Shown here piece after piece: positions 21,774 through 29,448 of a stretch of DNA of 64,000 nt. The stretch is from assembly GCA_019454985.1 (NCBI GenBank), contig JACFNF010000003.1, positions 104,656 through 168,655 on the forward strand, given 5' to 3'. This DNA is from Bacteroidales bacterium (GTDB taxonomy: Bacteria; Bacteroidota; Bacteroidia; Bacteroidales; F082). The translations under genes and the position numbers were made by a program. A model generated the notes under the pieces. That model was not told where the DNA came from. It worked only from the letters and a program-made list of their open reading frames with translations, and searched no databases. Numbering within the stretch: the stretch's first letter is position 1; every line of letters begins with the position of its first letter.

Positions 21774-22373
21774 TTAATAGTCTTTTCGGTATTCAGAAAA
21801 TAGTTTGCTAAATTTTTGCAACTTTGGAACAATGACGAACTGGCAATACCCTTGGTTTGGATTGTCTTCGAAATAATTTTGGTGATATTTTTCTGCCGGA
21901 TAAAAGTGAGTAAATGCCGAAATTTCCGTCACTATGGGATTATCCCAAATTCTGGCTTGATCAAGCATTTGTTTCAATTCTGCAGCAGTTTGTTTTTGCT
22001 GTTCGTTGTGATAAAAAATCACCGAACGATATTGGGTTCCAACATCGGCTCCTTGACGGTTTAATGTGGTAGGATCATGGGTTTTCCAGAAAATCTCTAA
22101 AATTTTTTCGAGGGAAATCACATGAGGATTATACGTAATCTGTACTACCTCAGCATGTCCTGTCAAACCGGAACACACTTCGCGATAAGTCGGATGCGGT
22201 ATTTTTCCACCCGAATAACCCGGTTCAACTTTGATGATTCCTTTAACTCGCTGGAAAATGGCTTCGGTGCACCAGAAGCAGCCTCCGCCCAAAGTAATGG
22301 TTTCTGATTTTTGTGCCATAATGTTGAAGTGAAGACTCAAAACAACGAAAACAAAAAAATTTTTTATGCTCAT
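21774..22373 (-). CDS. msrA: Exported peptide methionine sulfoxide reductase MsrA
   Basis: Reduces methionine-S-sulfoxide in proteins. The family signature GGGCFWCTEAIFQRVKG holds the catalytic cysteine, and the sulfoxide-binding segments GYSGGKIPHPTY and VGTQYRSVIFYHN follow. Start is the ATG at 22373, giving a signal peptide (MSIKNFFVFVVLSLHFNIMAQ, key part the hydrophobic stretch FFVFVVLSL), so the enzyme should act in the envelope. The length, 199 residues, is normal for MsrA plus signal. The longer frame to 22466 runs into the divergent promoter and is rejected. Confidence 0.93.
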   Translation of the reverse strand: MSIKNFFVFVVLSLHFNIMAQKSETITLGGGCFWCTEAIFQRVKGIIKVEPGYSGGKIPHPTYREVCSGLTGHAEVVQITYNPHVISLEKILEIFWKTHDPTTLNRQGADVGTQYRSVIFYHNEQQKQTAAELKQMLDQARIWDNPIVTEISAFTHFYPAEKYHQNYFEDNPNQGYCQFVIVPKLQKFSKLFSEYRKDY

Positions 22374-22399
22374 ATTTTTTACAACGATTAATCCAGCAC

Positions 22400-22432
22400 T
22401 TTGTTTAATGCGGCTGAAATGCCGTACCTTTG
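22400..22432 (+). promoter_or_regulatory. Bacteroidota-type promoter of the DUF3127-kdsA operon
   Basis: TTTG at 22400-22403, then 21 bases, then TACCTTTG at 22425-22432, which fits TTTG-N19-23-TAnnTTTG. It is 48 bases before the ATG of the first gene. Confidence 0.7.
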
Positions 22433-22480
22433 CAAAAGCCATGCAACCGAATAAAATAGAATTCATTAATATCTAAATAT

Positions 22481-22837
22481 ATGACAGAAATTACAGGAAA
22501 AGTCGTCCGTTTAGGCCAGCGTTTCACGGGCGACGGTCGCAATGGACCATGGGTTAAACAGGAAATGATTATCGAGACAGATGATCAATATCCCAAAATG
22601 GTATGCCTGCTTTGCTGGGGTGAACGTGCCGATGAGGCACAGTCTTTCCGTTCCGGCGATCGCATTAAAGCTTCGGTCAATATCGAATCGCGCGAATACA
22701 ACGGAAAATGGTACACCGATGTGAAAGTCTGGAAGTTTGAACGGGACACCGTTTCTCAGACACCGCCTCCGGAAATTATCAATACTCCGGTAAGTGAGCC
22801 AATTACAGAAAAATACGACGATGACCTCCCCTTCTGA
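22481..22837 (+). CDS. DUF3127 protein, OB-fold-like with SSB-type acidic tail
   Basis: Protein of 118 residues. Residues 1-90 (ITGKVVRLGQRFTGDGRNGPW, KWYTDVKVWKFER) look like the single OB-like domain known as DUF3127, common in Bacteroidota. A proline-rich linker leads to the C-terminus YDDDLPF, nearly identical to the DDDIPF tip that SSB proteins use to recruit DNA repair partners. A single-strand nucleic acid role is therefore plausible but not shown. Its TGA shares one base with the next ATG. Confidence 0.8.
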   Translation: MTEITGKVVRLGQRFTGDGRNGPWVKQEMIIETDDQYPKMVCLLCWGERADEAQSFRSGDRIKASVNIESREYNGKWYTDVKVWKFERDTVSQTPPPEIINTPVSEPITEKYDDDLPF

Positions 22838-23511
22838 TGAAGGCGCTTATTTTTGGTGCCAGTGGTTTAACTGGCAATCATTTACTTAAATTACTTATTG
22901 ATAATCAGTCGGTTACCGAAGTCATTACTGCTTGTCGTAGCGTAATGACATTGTGTCATCCAAAGCATCGTCATCAAGTTATTGATTTTGACCAGATTGA
23001 TCGTTACTCCGATCTTTTTGACGTGCAAATTGTATTTTGTTGCCTCGGTTCCACCATGGCTAAAGCCGGCGGCAAGGAGAACTTCGCCCGCGTTGACCTC
23101 TCCTACCCGACCGAGATTGCCCGAAAGGCGCAGCAGCAAGGGGCAAAAAGGCTAATCGTCATCTCAAGCGCCGGTGCAGATGCCAGTTCACGTAATTTTT
23201 ATCTCAGCACCAAAGGAAAAATGGAAGCCGGAGTTTCGGCTGTATTTCAGGAGGAACTAACTTTTATGCGCCCCGGCCTTATCCTGGGCAAACGAAAAGA
23301 ATTCCGTTTTGGTGAAAGAATGGCCACTTACCTGTTACCAATATTCAACCCTTTGATGATTGGAGGTTTGAAAGAATATCGGGCTGTGGACGCCCAATTG
23401 ATTGCCGCGGCCATGCTACAAGCCGCTATCATGGGCAATCCGCCGCGAATTTGCGGGTCATACACAATTCAAAATCTTTCAAGACAATACTTTACAGAAT
23501 ATTGCACATGA
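22837..23511 (+). CDS. NAD(P)-binding protein of the TIP30/HTATIP2-like group
   Basis: Short Rossmann-fold protein of 224 residues. GASGLTGNHLLKLLI is the dinucleotide-binding loop, FCCLGSTMAKAGG is the second glycine-rich strand, and VISSAGADASSRNFYLSTKGKME has the Ser and Tyr-x-x-x-Lys like pattern (YLSTKGK) of extended SDR proteins. The substrate is unknown. It is translationally coupled: start overlaps the preceding stop, and its own stop overlaps the kdsA start (ATGA at 23508-23511). Confidence 0.8.
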   Translation: MKALIFGASGLTGNHLLKLLIDNQSVTEVITACRSVMTLCHPKHRHQVIDFDQIDRYSDLFDVQIVFCCLGSTMAKAGGKENFARVDLSYPTEIARKAQQQGAKRLIVISSAGADASSRNFYLSTKGKMEAGVSAVFQEELTFMRPGLILGKRKEFRFGERMATYLLPIFNPLMIGGLKEYRAVDAQLIAAAMLQAAIMGNPPRICGSYTIQNLSRQYFTEYCT

Positions 23512-24314
23512 AAAATCCTCTGTTTCCTTCGAGTCGGAATGATCGTTTCTTCCTTATGGCAGGCCCCTGTGTGGTCGAAAACGAAACAATGCCATTCGAG
23601 ATTGCCGAAAAATTGGTTGGTTTATCCAGGCAATTTGATGTTCCGCTCATCTTTAAAGCATCTTATAAAAAGGCAAATCGCTCGCGTTTAGATTCATTCA
23701 TGGGAATAGGTGACGAAAAGGCTTTACGTATTTTAAGCGAAGTCCGAAATCTGTTCAATATTCCCGTTGTTACAGATATTCACGATGTGAGAGAAGCTGA
23801 AATGGCAGCCGAATATGTGGATGTGTTGCAAATTCCGGCATTTTTGTGCCGTCAGACTGAGCTTCTCGTTGCAGCTGCAAAGACAGGAAAACTGGTCAAC
23901 ATCAAAAAAGGGCAGTTTCTTTCCGGACCGGCCATGCGTTTTGCAGTCGAAAAGATTGTGGAATCGGGGAACGACAGGGTGCTGCTTACCGAAAGAGGAA
24001 ATTCTTTTGGTTATGGCGACTTAGTGGTAGATTTCCGAAATGTTGCTTTTATGCAACAATTTGGATATCCTGTGATTGTGGATGTTACACATTCGCTTCA
24101 AAAGCCCAATCAGGCATCGGGTGTCACCGGCGGCCAACCTGCCCTGATCGGATTGATTGCCCGTGCTGCCATTGCGGCAGGCGCTGATGGAATATTTATG
24201 GAAACACATCCTTCCCCTGAGACTGCAAAATCCGACGGAGCCAATATGTTGCCTTTAGCGAAAGCTCCTGCCCTCCTCGAGCAATTGGTGAAGATCAGAG
24301 AAGCGCTTAGTTAG
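23508..24314 (+). CDS. kdsA: 3-deoxy-D-manno-octulosonate 8-phosphate synthase
   Basis: Enzyme of 268 residues that joins phosphoenolpyruvate and arabinose 5-phosphate to Kdo8P for lipid A-core synthesis. Motifs: MAGPCVVEN, FKASYKKANRSR, VNIKKGQFLSGP, DVTHSLQKP, METHPSPETAKSDGANMLP. The cysteine in AGPC stands where the E. coli enzyme has an asparagine, and His, Glu and Asp ligands are present, so this is probably the metal-dependent class. Start is the ATG at 23508. Its stop overlaps the converging PepSY gene stop by four bases. Confidence 0.95.
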   Translation: MKNPLFPSSRNDRFFLMAGPCVVENETMPFEIAEKLVGLSRQFDVPLIFKASYKKANRSRLDSFMGIGDEKALRILSEVRNLFNIPVVTDIHDVREAEMAAEYVDVLQIPAFLCRQTELLVAAAKTGKLVNIKKGQFLSGPAMRFAVEKIVESGNDRVLLTERGNSFGYGDLVVDFRNVAFMQQFGYPVIVDVTHSLQKPNQASGVTGGQPALIGLIARAAIAAGADGIFMETHPSPETAKSDGANMLPLAKAPALLEQLVKIREALS

Positions 24315-25801
24315 TTTTTTGCCTTTTTCCTTTTCAACCAGCGTACCAATCCGGAAATGAGGATCAGCAACGTGCCCAATCCCATCAACGGCACAACGAG
24401 AATATAGAACGGCCCGATATAGTCCTGAACAATCCGGCCTGTATGTATTTCAAGGGCATAATTCCACAAGGGGAACGGCTGATCTTTAATCATTTGCGGC
24501 ATTTCTACCTGAGCATTGATCAGTCCGCGGTTGTATTCAAAAATCAAACGCTTTTCTGAAATATTTACCAAACCACTGATCATATTCTTGCTGATGGGTT
24601 TGCTCACATTGGCAGGTGCAACGGGTTTTTCGCCGGTAAAATAATCGCGTACAAATCCGTCTTGTGGCTGCCACTCGAACAATCCATTGAAACTCCCAAC
24701 CAAAAAAGTGTTTTGGTCTAGCGGCTCCAACACATTGATTCCCATTACCGAAATGGGTGGAATACCTGTCATGGTTTCGGGCTGTTCGCGAAAATGGCGG
24801 TCAACGCTAAAGATGCCGTCATTTGTTCCTAAAATCCAACGTTGCCTGCCATCATCCCAAACAAGGTTTCGCAAGCGGTCGGTCCAACTGTTGGGATGAT
24901 CGAGTGTGCTCCAGCGAAGTTTATCTACCCGGGTATTGGCAATGGGAATCAACAATGGAGGTCTTAGAAAAATACCCGTCAATGCCGTAAACAATAAAAA
25001 ACCGCCCAGCCAAATGCCGATTTTTTGATGCCATTTTACCGAAAACCGAAAAACTCTGGCCCAGCCTTGAAATTGTTGTGCTTTCTTTCGTAAATGCCTG
25101 ATTCTGTGAGGGAACAAGAAATAGACATAGCCTGACAGTGCCAAAAAAATAAGAACCAATGCAAAAAAATCAACGATGAGTTTTCCAATTGCCCCAAAGG
25201 CTTCACCACTATGAAGAAACCACAAAGTGAGGAACAAACTCACCTTGTTGTCATCGCCCACTGCCGGAAGAAGTTGAATCTTCTGATAGTGTGAAGGGTC
25301 AGAAGCATTAGGGAAAAGATAAAGATGCGAGCGATCAATCACAAACACGCTATCAGATCGAAGTGCAATATCCTGAATGCGTTCATCGTGAAGCGGAATC
25401 GGGATTTTCGCCCATTTTTCAGAAGTGTCGGCTTTAAAAAATAATCCCGCCTGTGTGGCGGCAAAGAAACTTCCATCAGGGGTTTTGACAACCCGCATCG
25501 TTCGTATGGCATCGGTTCCTTTGGGGAAGCCCTGCATCCAGGGAGTAAAACTTTGTAAAGCGAAATCTGTTTTCCAAATTCCTATATTCCCATAAATGAG
25601 ATAGTTTACTGAATCTATCTCCAGTGATGAACGAACTGCAGCATTATTCCAGTTTTGGTATTGATACGCTTTGGGAAGGTAGTTACGCCCCAGACTCAGA
25701 TGACGTATGGCCTTTCGGTGGTTCAGCAAAATACCCGATGAAGCCCAAAAAATCAGAGCCAGGCCGAGCACAATCGAAAACCATTTATGAATCCATTTCA
25801 T
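24311..25801 (-). CDS. PepSY-type four-helix membrane protein with large periplasmic sensor-like parts
   Basis: Membrane protein of 496 residues. Helices are near 5-25 (WFSIVLGLALIFWASSGILL), 208-230, 262-285 and 465-488, an arrangement like PepSY-TM proteins, a family that includes ferric-siderophore reductases. The two periplasmic stretches (about 30-190 and 290-460) contain repeated propeller-like strands (RQRWILGTNDGIFSVDRHF, NTFLVGSFNGLFEWQPQDG, DGSFFAATQAGLFFKAD). It is the last gene of the 29.1-24.3 kb operon, 21 bases after the zinc-ribbon gene. An envelope metal-reduction or sensing role is only inference. Confidence 0.72.
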   Translation of the reverse strand: MKWIHKWFSIVLGLALIFWASSGILLNHRKAIRHLSLGRNYLPKAYQYQNWNNAAVRSSLEIDSVNYLIYGNIGIWKTDFALQSFTPWMQGFPKGTDAIRTMRVVKTPDGSFFAATQAGLFFKADTSEKWAKIPIPLHDERIQDIALRSDSVFVIDRSHLYLFPNASDPSHYQKIQLLPAVGDDNKVSLFLTLWFLHSGEAFGAIGKLIVDFFALVLIFLALSGYVYFLFPHRIRHLRKKAQQFQGWARVFRFSVKWHQKIGIWLGGFLLFTALTGIFLRPPLLIPIANTRVDKLRWSTLDHPNSWTDRLRNLVWDDGRQRWILGTNDGIFSVDRHFREQPETMTGIPPISVMGINVLEPLDQNTFLVGSFNGLFEWQPQDGFVRDYFTGEKPVAPANVSKPISKNMISGLVNISEKRLIFEYNRGLINAQVEMPQMIKDQPFPLWNYALEIHTGRIVQDYIGPFYILVVPLMGLGTLLILISGLVRWLKRKKAKN

Positions 25802-25822
25802 CCGAGCTGTCGCAAAAATAAA

Positions 25823-26068
25823 CTAATAGCCGATACCGGCCGACTTCACCTGCGAAGGATCAAAGGCGTGACATGGCGTAACCGCGTACACCATCCCGCA
25901 GTTAGGGCAATGCGTCTCGTAGCGATCCATCTCAAAGGCCGTATTACATTCTTCGCAAACCATTGGCAATGGAACCGGCATATAATGCTCGTCAAACCCC
26001 ATCTGTCTTACTTTATCAACCACCATCATACCGGTTTCAAACGAACCGGAGCAACCATCATGTGACAT
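25823..26068 (-). CDS. Small zinc-ribbon protein
   Basis: Protein of 81 residues from the ATG at 26068. Cys38-x2-Cys41 and Cys54-x2-Cys57 (VCEECNTAF, HCPNCGMVY) form a zinc ribbon; Cys6 and Cys66 are extra. There is no signal peptide. It lies 51 bases after the ABC ATPase gene and 21 before the PepSY gene, so it belongs to the same operon. No known function; it could hold or pass on metal for the neighbouring proteins. Confidence 0.75.
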   Translation of the reverse strand: MSHDGCSGSFETGMMVVDKVRQMGFDEHYMPVPLPMVCEECNTAFEMDRYETHCPNCGMVYAVTPCHAFDPSQVKSAGIGY

Positions 26069-26119
26069 AATCAAACTATTAAAAATGAATGAGATATTAA
26101 ATGTATTTTAAGTTTTAAT

Positions 26120-27133
26120 CTAAATAGAATCGCCCAATTGTTCTCCGGCTCTGAGTTTTGTTCGGAGCTCTTGCAGTTTTTTATCGCCTTTTTCTAGTTC
26201 GGCCAATAGTTCCCTTTCTTCATCGGAAGTTTTCACAACTTTGAAAATCCCGCCATTTTTGATGATGATTCTCTGATCGGCCATCAAGGCAAGAATGGGA
26301 TCATGGGTAGCCATCAGCACAATTTTTTCTTCACCGGTGAGCAAGGCAAGCGCTTTTTTACGGTCAATCCCCGCGTTTTCAATTTCATCAATCAACACCA
26401 CAGGGCTGCTGCTCAACATTGCGGTATCGGCAATCATCAAAGCACGCGATTGTCCGCCGCTGAGCGATGTGATCGGGGTTTGTGCGCTGAATTTCTCCCC
26501 AGCCAGCTCGTTAGCAGCCTCAATGATGCGTTGGATGACGATATCTGCATTAGCAATCATACGACTCCCGGCATGAAGCTCAAGGAATTCACTCACACTG
26601 AGATCCATCACAAAGTTCATGTTTTGCGACAGTTGGGCGACAAGTTTTTTTCCACTCGCGAAACGCCAATCGGGATTTGGTTTTTCGTTGTTGATTAAAA
26701 CTGAGCGTTTGGTCGGAGTATCGGCTTGTGCAACCCATTCAATATCAGCAAGTAGCCGACTTTTTCCTGAACCGGTTGGCCCGACAATACTGGTAATGGT
26801 GCTGGCTTCGAACTGTAGTGATTCAAAATTTTCGGGCTGCCCGCTTTTGTCATTTCCGGGTAAAATGGTCAGGCTTCTGACGGTTTTCTCAGCCATTCCC
26901 GAAAACACTTCCATCTGATGAATAAACTCATCAAGCTGATCAAGAAAATGGCCGGTATCGAACCCCTGGTTTTCCGACTTTTCCTCGCCTACTTCCATAA
27001 GCAAATGCTGTAATGGCTGTTGGTGATCGTATAAAATACCCTCGGGAACCTGCATAAAAAACGATTTCAGAAAAGGATATTCTTTCAGCAAACGGGCCGG
27101 CGATGCAAGCAAAAGTTGTTCTTTACGCTTCAT
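26120..27133 (-). CDS. Soluble ABC-type ATPase with DUF1858-like N-terminus
   Basis: ATPase of 337 residues from the ATG at 27133. Residues 8-50 (SPARLLKEYPFLKSFFMQV) resemble a DUF1858 domain. The ABC domain has Walker A GPTGSGKS (118-125), signature LSGGQ (224-228), Walker B VVLIDE (245-250) and the switch His277 in ATHDP. A basic and acidic helical tail follows. No membrane helix is present and no permease gene is in the operon, so classic transport is doubtful. It overlaps the GTPase gene by 11 bases, a sign of coupled translation. Confidence 0.82.
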   Translation of the reverse strand: MKRKEQLLLASPARLLKEYPFLKSFFMQVPEGILYDHQQPLQHLLMEVGEEKSENQGFDTGHFLDQLDEFIHQMEVFSGMAEKTVRSLTILPGNDKSGQPENFESLQFEASTITSIVGPTGSGKSRLLADIEWVAQADTPTKRSVLINNEKPNPDWRFASGKKLVAQLSQNMNFVMDLSVSEFLELHAGSRMIANADIVIQRIIEAANELAGEKFSAQTPITSLSGGQSRALMIADTAMLSSSPVVLIDEIENAGIDRKKALALLTGEEKIVLMATHDPILALMADQRIIIKNGGIFKVVKTSDEERELLAELEKGDKKLQELRTKLRAGEQLGDSI

Positions 27134-27830
27134 TGGATTTTTCTTCAAGGTTAATCTTTCTCACATTCCCCATTTGATACGACTCGCCGATACGGGTTTC
27201 GCCAAGACAATAGGAACAGAGTGCCGAGGGCATGGAGAAACGCAGTTTTTTGCCTTTGAGGCTGTCGAGTTTCTGATTTTCGTCGTACCAGAGAGTTCCG
27301 AGCTCAAATGCACCCTGTCCGGTTAATCCGTTGATATGCATCACGATAGCCGTTGGGTTGACGGCATGAACCCGAGCCGAAAATACTTCCCTTTCGGCCT
27401 GCGACACAATATCGCCTTTGGTGATAACCACAATATCGGCCATACGAAGCATGGGGCCGATTTTTTTCGGCGTATTGATCCCACTCAGGTTGTCAATTAC
27501 ACACACAGCCTTAACCTCCTTGATATAAGGCGAGCACCGGTTACAAAGTCCGGCACTTTCGGATATAAGCAGGTCGAAGCCTCCTGCTAGGCCCCATTCC
27601 ACTACTGCTTCGATATTGGAAACAAAATAATGGTCGGGACACAACTGGCCCGAAAGGCCTTTTTTCACCGGAATTCCTGCTTTTTCATAGGCTATGTCGT
27701 CGTCCGTATGCAGGCAGTCGAACTTCACCGCACCCACTTTCAATCCTTTTTGCATCAGGCTTTCAGCAGTTTTCAGGATAACGGATGTCTTGCCGGACGA
27801 TGGCGGCCCAGAAATGGTTATTAAATTCAT
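27123..27830 (-). CDS. HypB/CobW-like GTPase with cysteine pairs
   Basis: P-loop protein of 235 residues in the style of the SIMIBI metal-insertion GTPases. Walker A is GPPSSGKTS (8-16), the second core strand is DLLISESAG (86-94), and the guanine-specificity motif is TKGD (137-140). Unusual CxxC pairs follow the ESAG strand (Cys96, Cys99) and lie near the C-terminus (Cys205, Cys208 in LCSYCLG); Cys39 and Cys64 are also present. Such relatives load nickel or cobalt into enzymes, so a metal or Fe-S role is plausible. It is 12 bases after the substrate-binding-like gene. Confidence 0.78.
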   Translation of the reverse strand: MNLITISGPPSSGKTSVILKTAESLMQKGLKVGAVKFDCLHTDDDIAYEKAGIPVKKGLSGQLCPDHYFVSNIEAVVEWGLAGGFDLLISESAGLCNRCSPYIKEVKAVCVIDNLSGINTPKKIGPMLRMADIVVITKGDIVSQAEREVFSARVHAVNPTAIVMHINGLTGQGAFELGTLWYDENQKLDSLKGKKLRFSMPSALCSYCLGETRIGESYQMGNVRKINLEEKSNEA

Positions 27831-27842
27831 TATTCAAATAAA

Positions 27843-29057
27843 TTATGATATAATGCTCTGTTCAAAGAGCTTATGACATTCGTCAAATTTTTGATTCAGG
27901 TTGTGAGATTTGATGAAGTCCCAACCAAGCCACATAAAACGGCTCCCTTTAGGCAAATGGTTATCCACTTCCGGGTGAAGCGTTGGGAATAAACCCTGAT
28001 GTGCCAGTATTTCTGCAACAGCTTTGCTTCCCAAAAAGCGGCCAATCTGCTCCTGAAGCGGATGGGCATCGGTTTTGCCAATCATAAATATGGGGCTGAT
28101 GATGGCGCCATCTTCTGGCCAGACAGCCGTCATGGCACTTCCTTCTTTCACCATTTTCGTAAAAAAGTTAGGCATGATGGTAATGGCTGGACGGTTTTCT
28201 TTTTGCCGTTCCGATTTCACCATCTGGGCAGGATGCATACTCCGCAGCATATTTCGTCCAAGGGCAGCCACCGATTCAGGACCATAAATACGGTAAAGGG
28301 TGAGCAAAATCGCGTTGAAAAGGTCGAAATCCGAAACGGGCAGGCTCACCGAACGCTCATACATCGGATGAAGTAGATCTGCCCAGCTTTTGGGTATCGG
28401 TCTTTCGCCTAAAATCGTTGTATTGACCAAAAAAACTGCCGGCACTAATGCAATGATACCATACTGATGATCTGGGTCAACGAGCAGAAGATCAGGGTAA
28501 TTAAAAGAATCATTGATTTTTTTCCAGCGGAAGGGATTCCCCATCTGCTTTTGCTTAACGAAACGTCCGAAATATTCATCTTCGAAAAAAATATCGAAAC
28601 CGGCTGAGATATACAAATCGTCGAGCTGATTTACCGTTTTTGCCTCTAAAATCTCATCTTTCATCCAATCGAGACCCATTGATGCCGATTGAAGCGAAGC
28701 CTCAACTTCATTTCCATCACTTTTCAGGTTTTGAAGAAAAGCATCGAACTGCTCCTGAAGCGGAATTCGTACAGGACAAGGTAGCAACCCTTTGATTTTA
28801 AATGGTCTGACTCCGTTTACATTAGAAAGAGCCGACTCTTTTGCCGATTCGATGGCCTGGTTTAATAATCCGGAAAAAGCCTCAATATCCATCTGTCGCA
28901 TCGAAAGGGCAATATCGAGTTGCAGGGCCTTGCCAAAGGTAGTTCGTTTAGCCTCGTCGTTCATTTGTACAAACCCGTGCCTGACAAAAACATCTTTGGT
29001 TTCGGGATAACGCTCGGTGATGTCGAAGAGCGTCCAGTCTGATTCAAAATAACGCAT
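27843..29057 (-). CDS. Substrate-binding-protein-like protein without signal peptide, DUF1858 N-terminus
   Basis: Protein of 404 residues. Residues 1-70 (DWTLFDITERYPETKDVFVRHGF) match a DUF1858-type domain. The rest looks like a type 2 periplasmic binding protein of the ABC iron/thiamin class (LPCPVRIPLQEQFDAFL, DLLLVDPDHQYGIIALVPAVFLVN, KSWADLLHP). There is no signal peptide or lipobox, so it should stay in the cytoplasm, which is unusual. It is the first gene of the five-gene operon; a minus-strand TAATTTTG box lies at 29085-29078 and a large palindrome further upstream. Confidence 0.78.
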   Translation of the reverse strand: MRYFESDWTLFDITERYPETKDVFVRHGFVQMNDEAKRTTFGKALQLDIALSMRQMDIEAFSGLLNQAIESAKESALSNVNGVRPFKIKGLLPCPVRIPLQEQFDAFLQNLKSDGNEVEASLQSASMGLDWMKDEILEAKTVNQLDDLYISAGFDIFFEDEYFGRFVKQKQMGNPFRWKKINDSFNYPDLLLVDPDHQYGIIALVPAVFLVNTTILGERPIPKSWADLLHPMYERSVSLPVSDFDLFNAILLTLYRIYGPESVAALGRNMLRSMHPAQMVKSERQKENRPAITIMPNFFTKMVKEGSAMTAVWPEDGAIISPIFMIGKTDAHPLQEQIGRFLGSKAVAEILAHQGLFPTLHPEVDNHLPKGSRFMWLGWDFIKSHNLNQKFDECHKLFEQSIIS

Positions 29058-29077
29058 TGTCTAACTGATTTTCAGTG

Positions 29078-29112
29078 CAAAATTAATCTATTTCGGTATT
29101 CCGTTACCACAA
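29078..29112 (-). promoter_or_regulatory. Probable promoter of the five-gene minus-strand operon
   Basis: On the minus strand TAATTTTG (29085-29078) fits TAnnTTTG and a TTG (29112-29110) lies 24 bases upstream, slightly farther than usual. The box is 20 bases before the first ATG at 29057. Confidence 0.5.
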
Positions 29113-29128
29113 TTAACAAGCAAAATTT

Positions 29129-29179
29129 ATTCTAAATTAAACTAGTTGATAATGAATAATATATCAACTTATTTAGAAT
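29129..29179. promoter_or_regulatory. Composite palindrome, possible operator
   Basis: Outer arms ATTCTAAAT (29129-29137) and ATTTAGAAT (29171-29179) and inner arms GTTGATA (29145-29151) and TATCAAC (29162-29168) are both perfect. It lies between the minus-strand operon and the thiamin receptor promoter, about 45 bases upstream of the minus-strand -7 box. No T run follows on either strand, so it is not a terminator. Confidence 0.5.
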
Positions 29180-29253
29180 GTCGGAATACAAAAATGGCTT
29201 GAGTTAGAAGCGATGGTGAACTATGCCCCACCGTCGCTGATTTTGATTTTTGG

Positions 29254-29284
29254 TTGACTAAAGAACAGATTTGATTTAATTTTG
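29254..29284 (+). promoter_or_regulatory. Promoter of the TPP-riboswitch transcript
   Basis: TTG at 29254-29256, 20 bases, then TAATTTTG at 29277-29284, a good Bacteroidota promoter. Transcription would begin near 29291, right where the riboswitch starts. Confidence 0.75.
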
Positions 29285-29291
29285 CAACGAA

Positions 29292-29388
29292 ATTCCAATA
29301 GGGGTGCCTTAGTCCACAGTTGTGGAATGAAATGCAGGCTGAGATCATACCCTTTGAACCTGATCCGGATAATGCCGGCGAAGGGAAA
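29292..29388 (+). ncRNA. TPP (THI-box) riboswitch
   Basis: The conserved parts are all present and in order: GGGGTGCC (29301-29308), GCTGAGAT (29338-29345), ACCCTTTGAACCTGATCCGG (29349-29368) and AATGCCGGCGAAGGGA (29371-29386). TTCC near 29293 can pair with GGGA at 29383-29386 as the closing stem. It lies 60 bases before the TonB receptor ATG, so thiamin pyrophosphate should switch the receptor off. Confidence 0.97.
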
Positions 29389-29448
29389 AAGAAAACTCGT
29401 TTCCTCTATTGATTTATCGGTGATTAAAAATCTTTAAATCAATGTGTT

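Noticed and set aside
29129..29179. Terminator between the thiamin receptor and the minus-strand operon
   Set aside because: Genes on both sides point away from it and no T run follows the stems.
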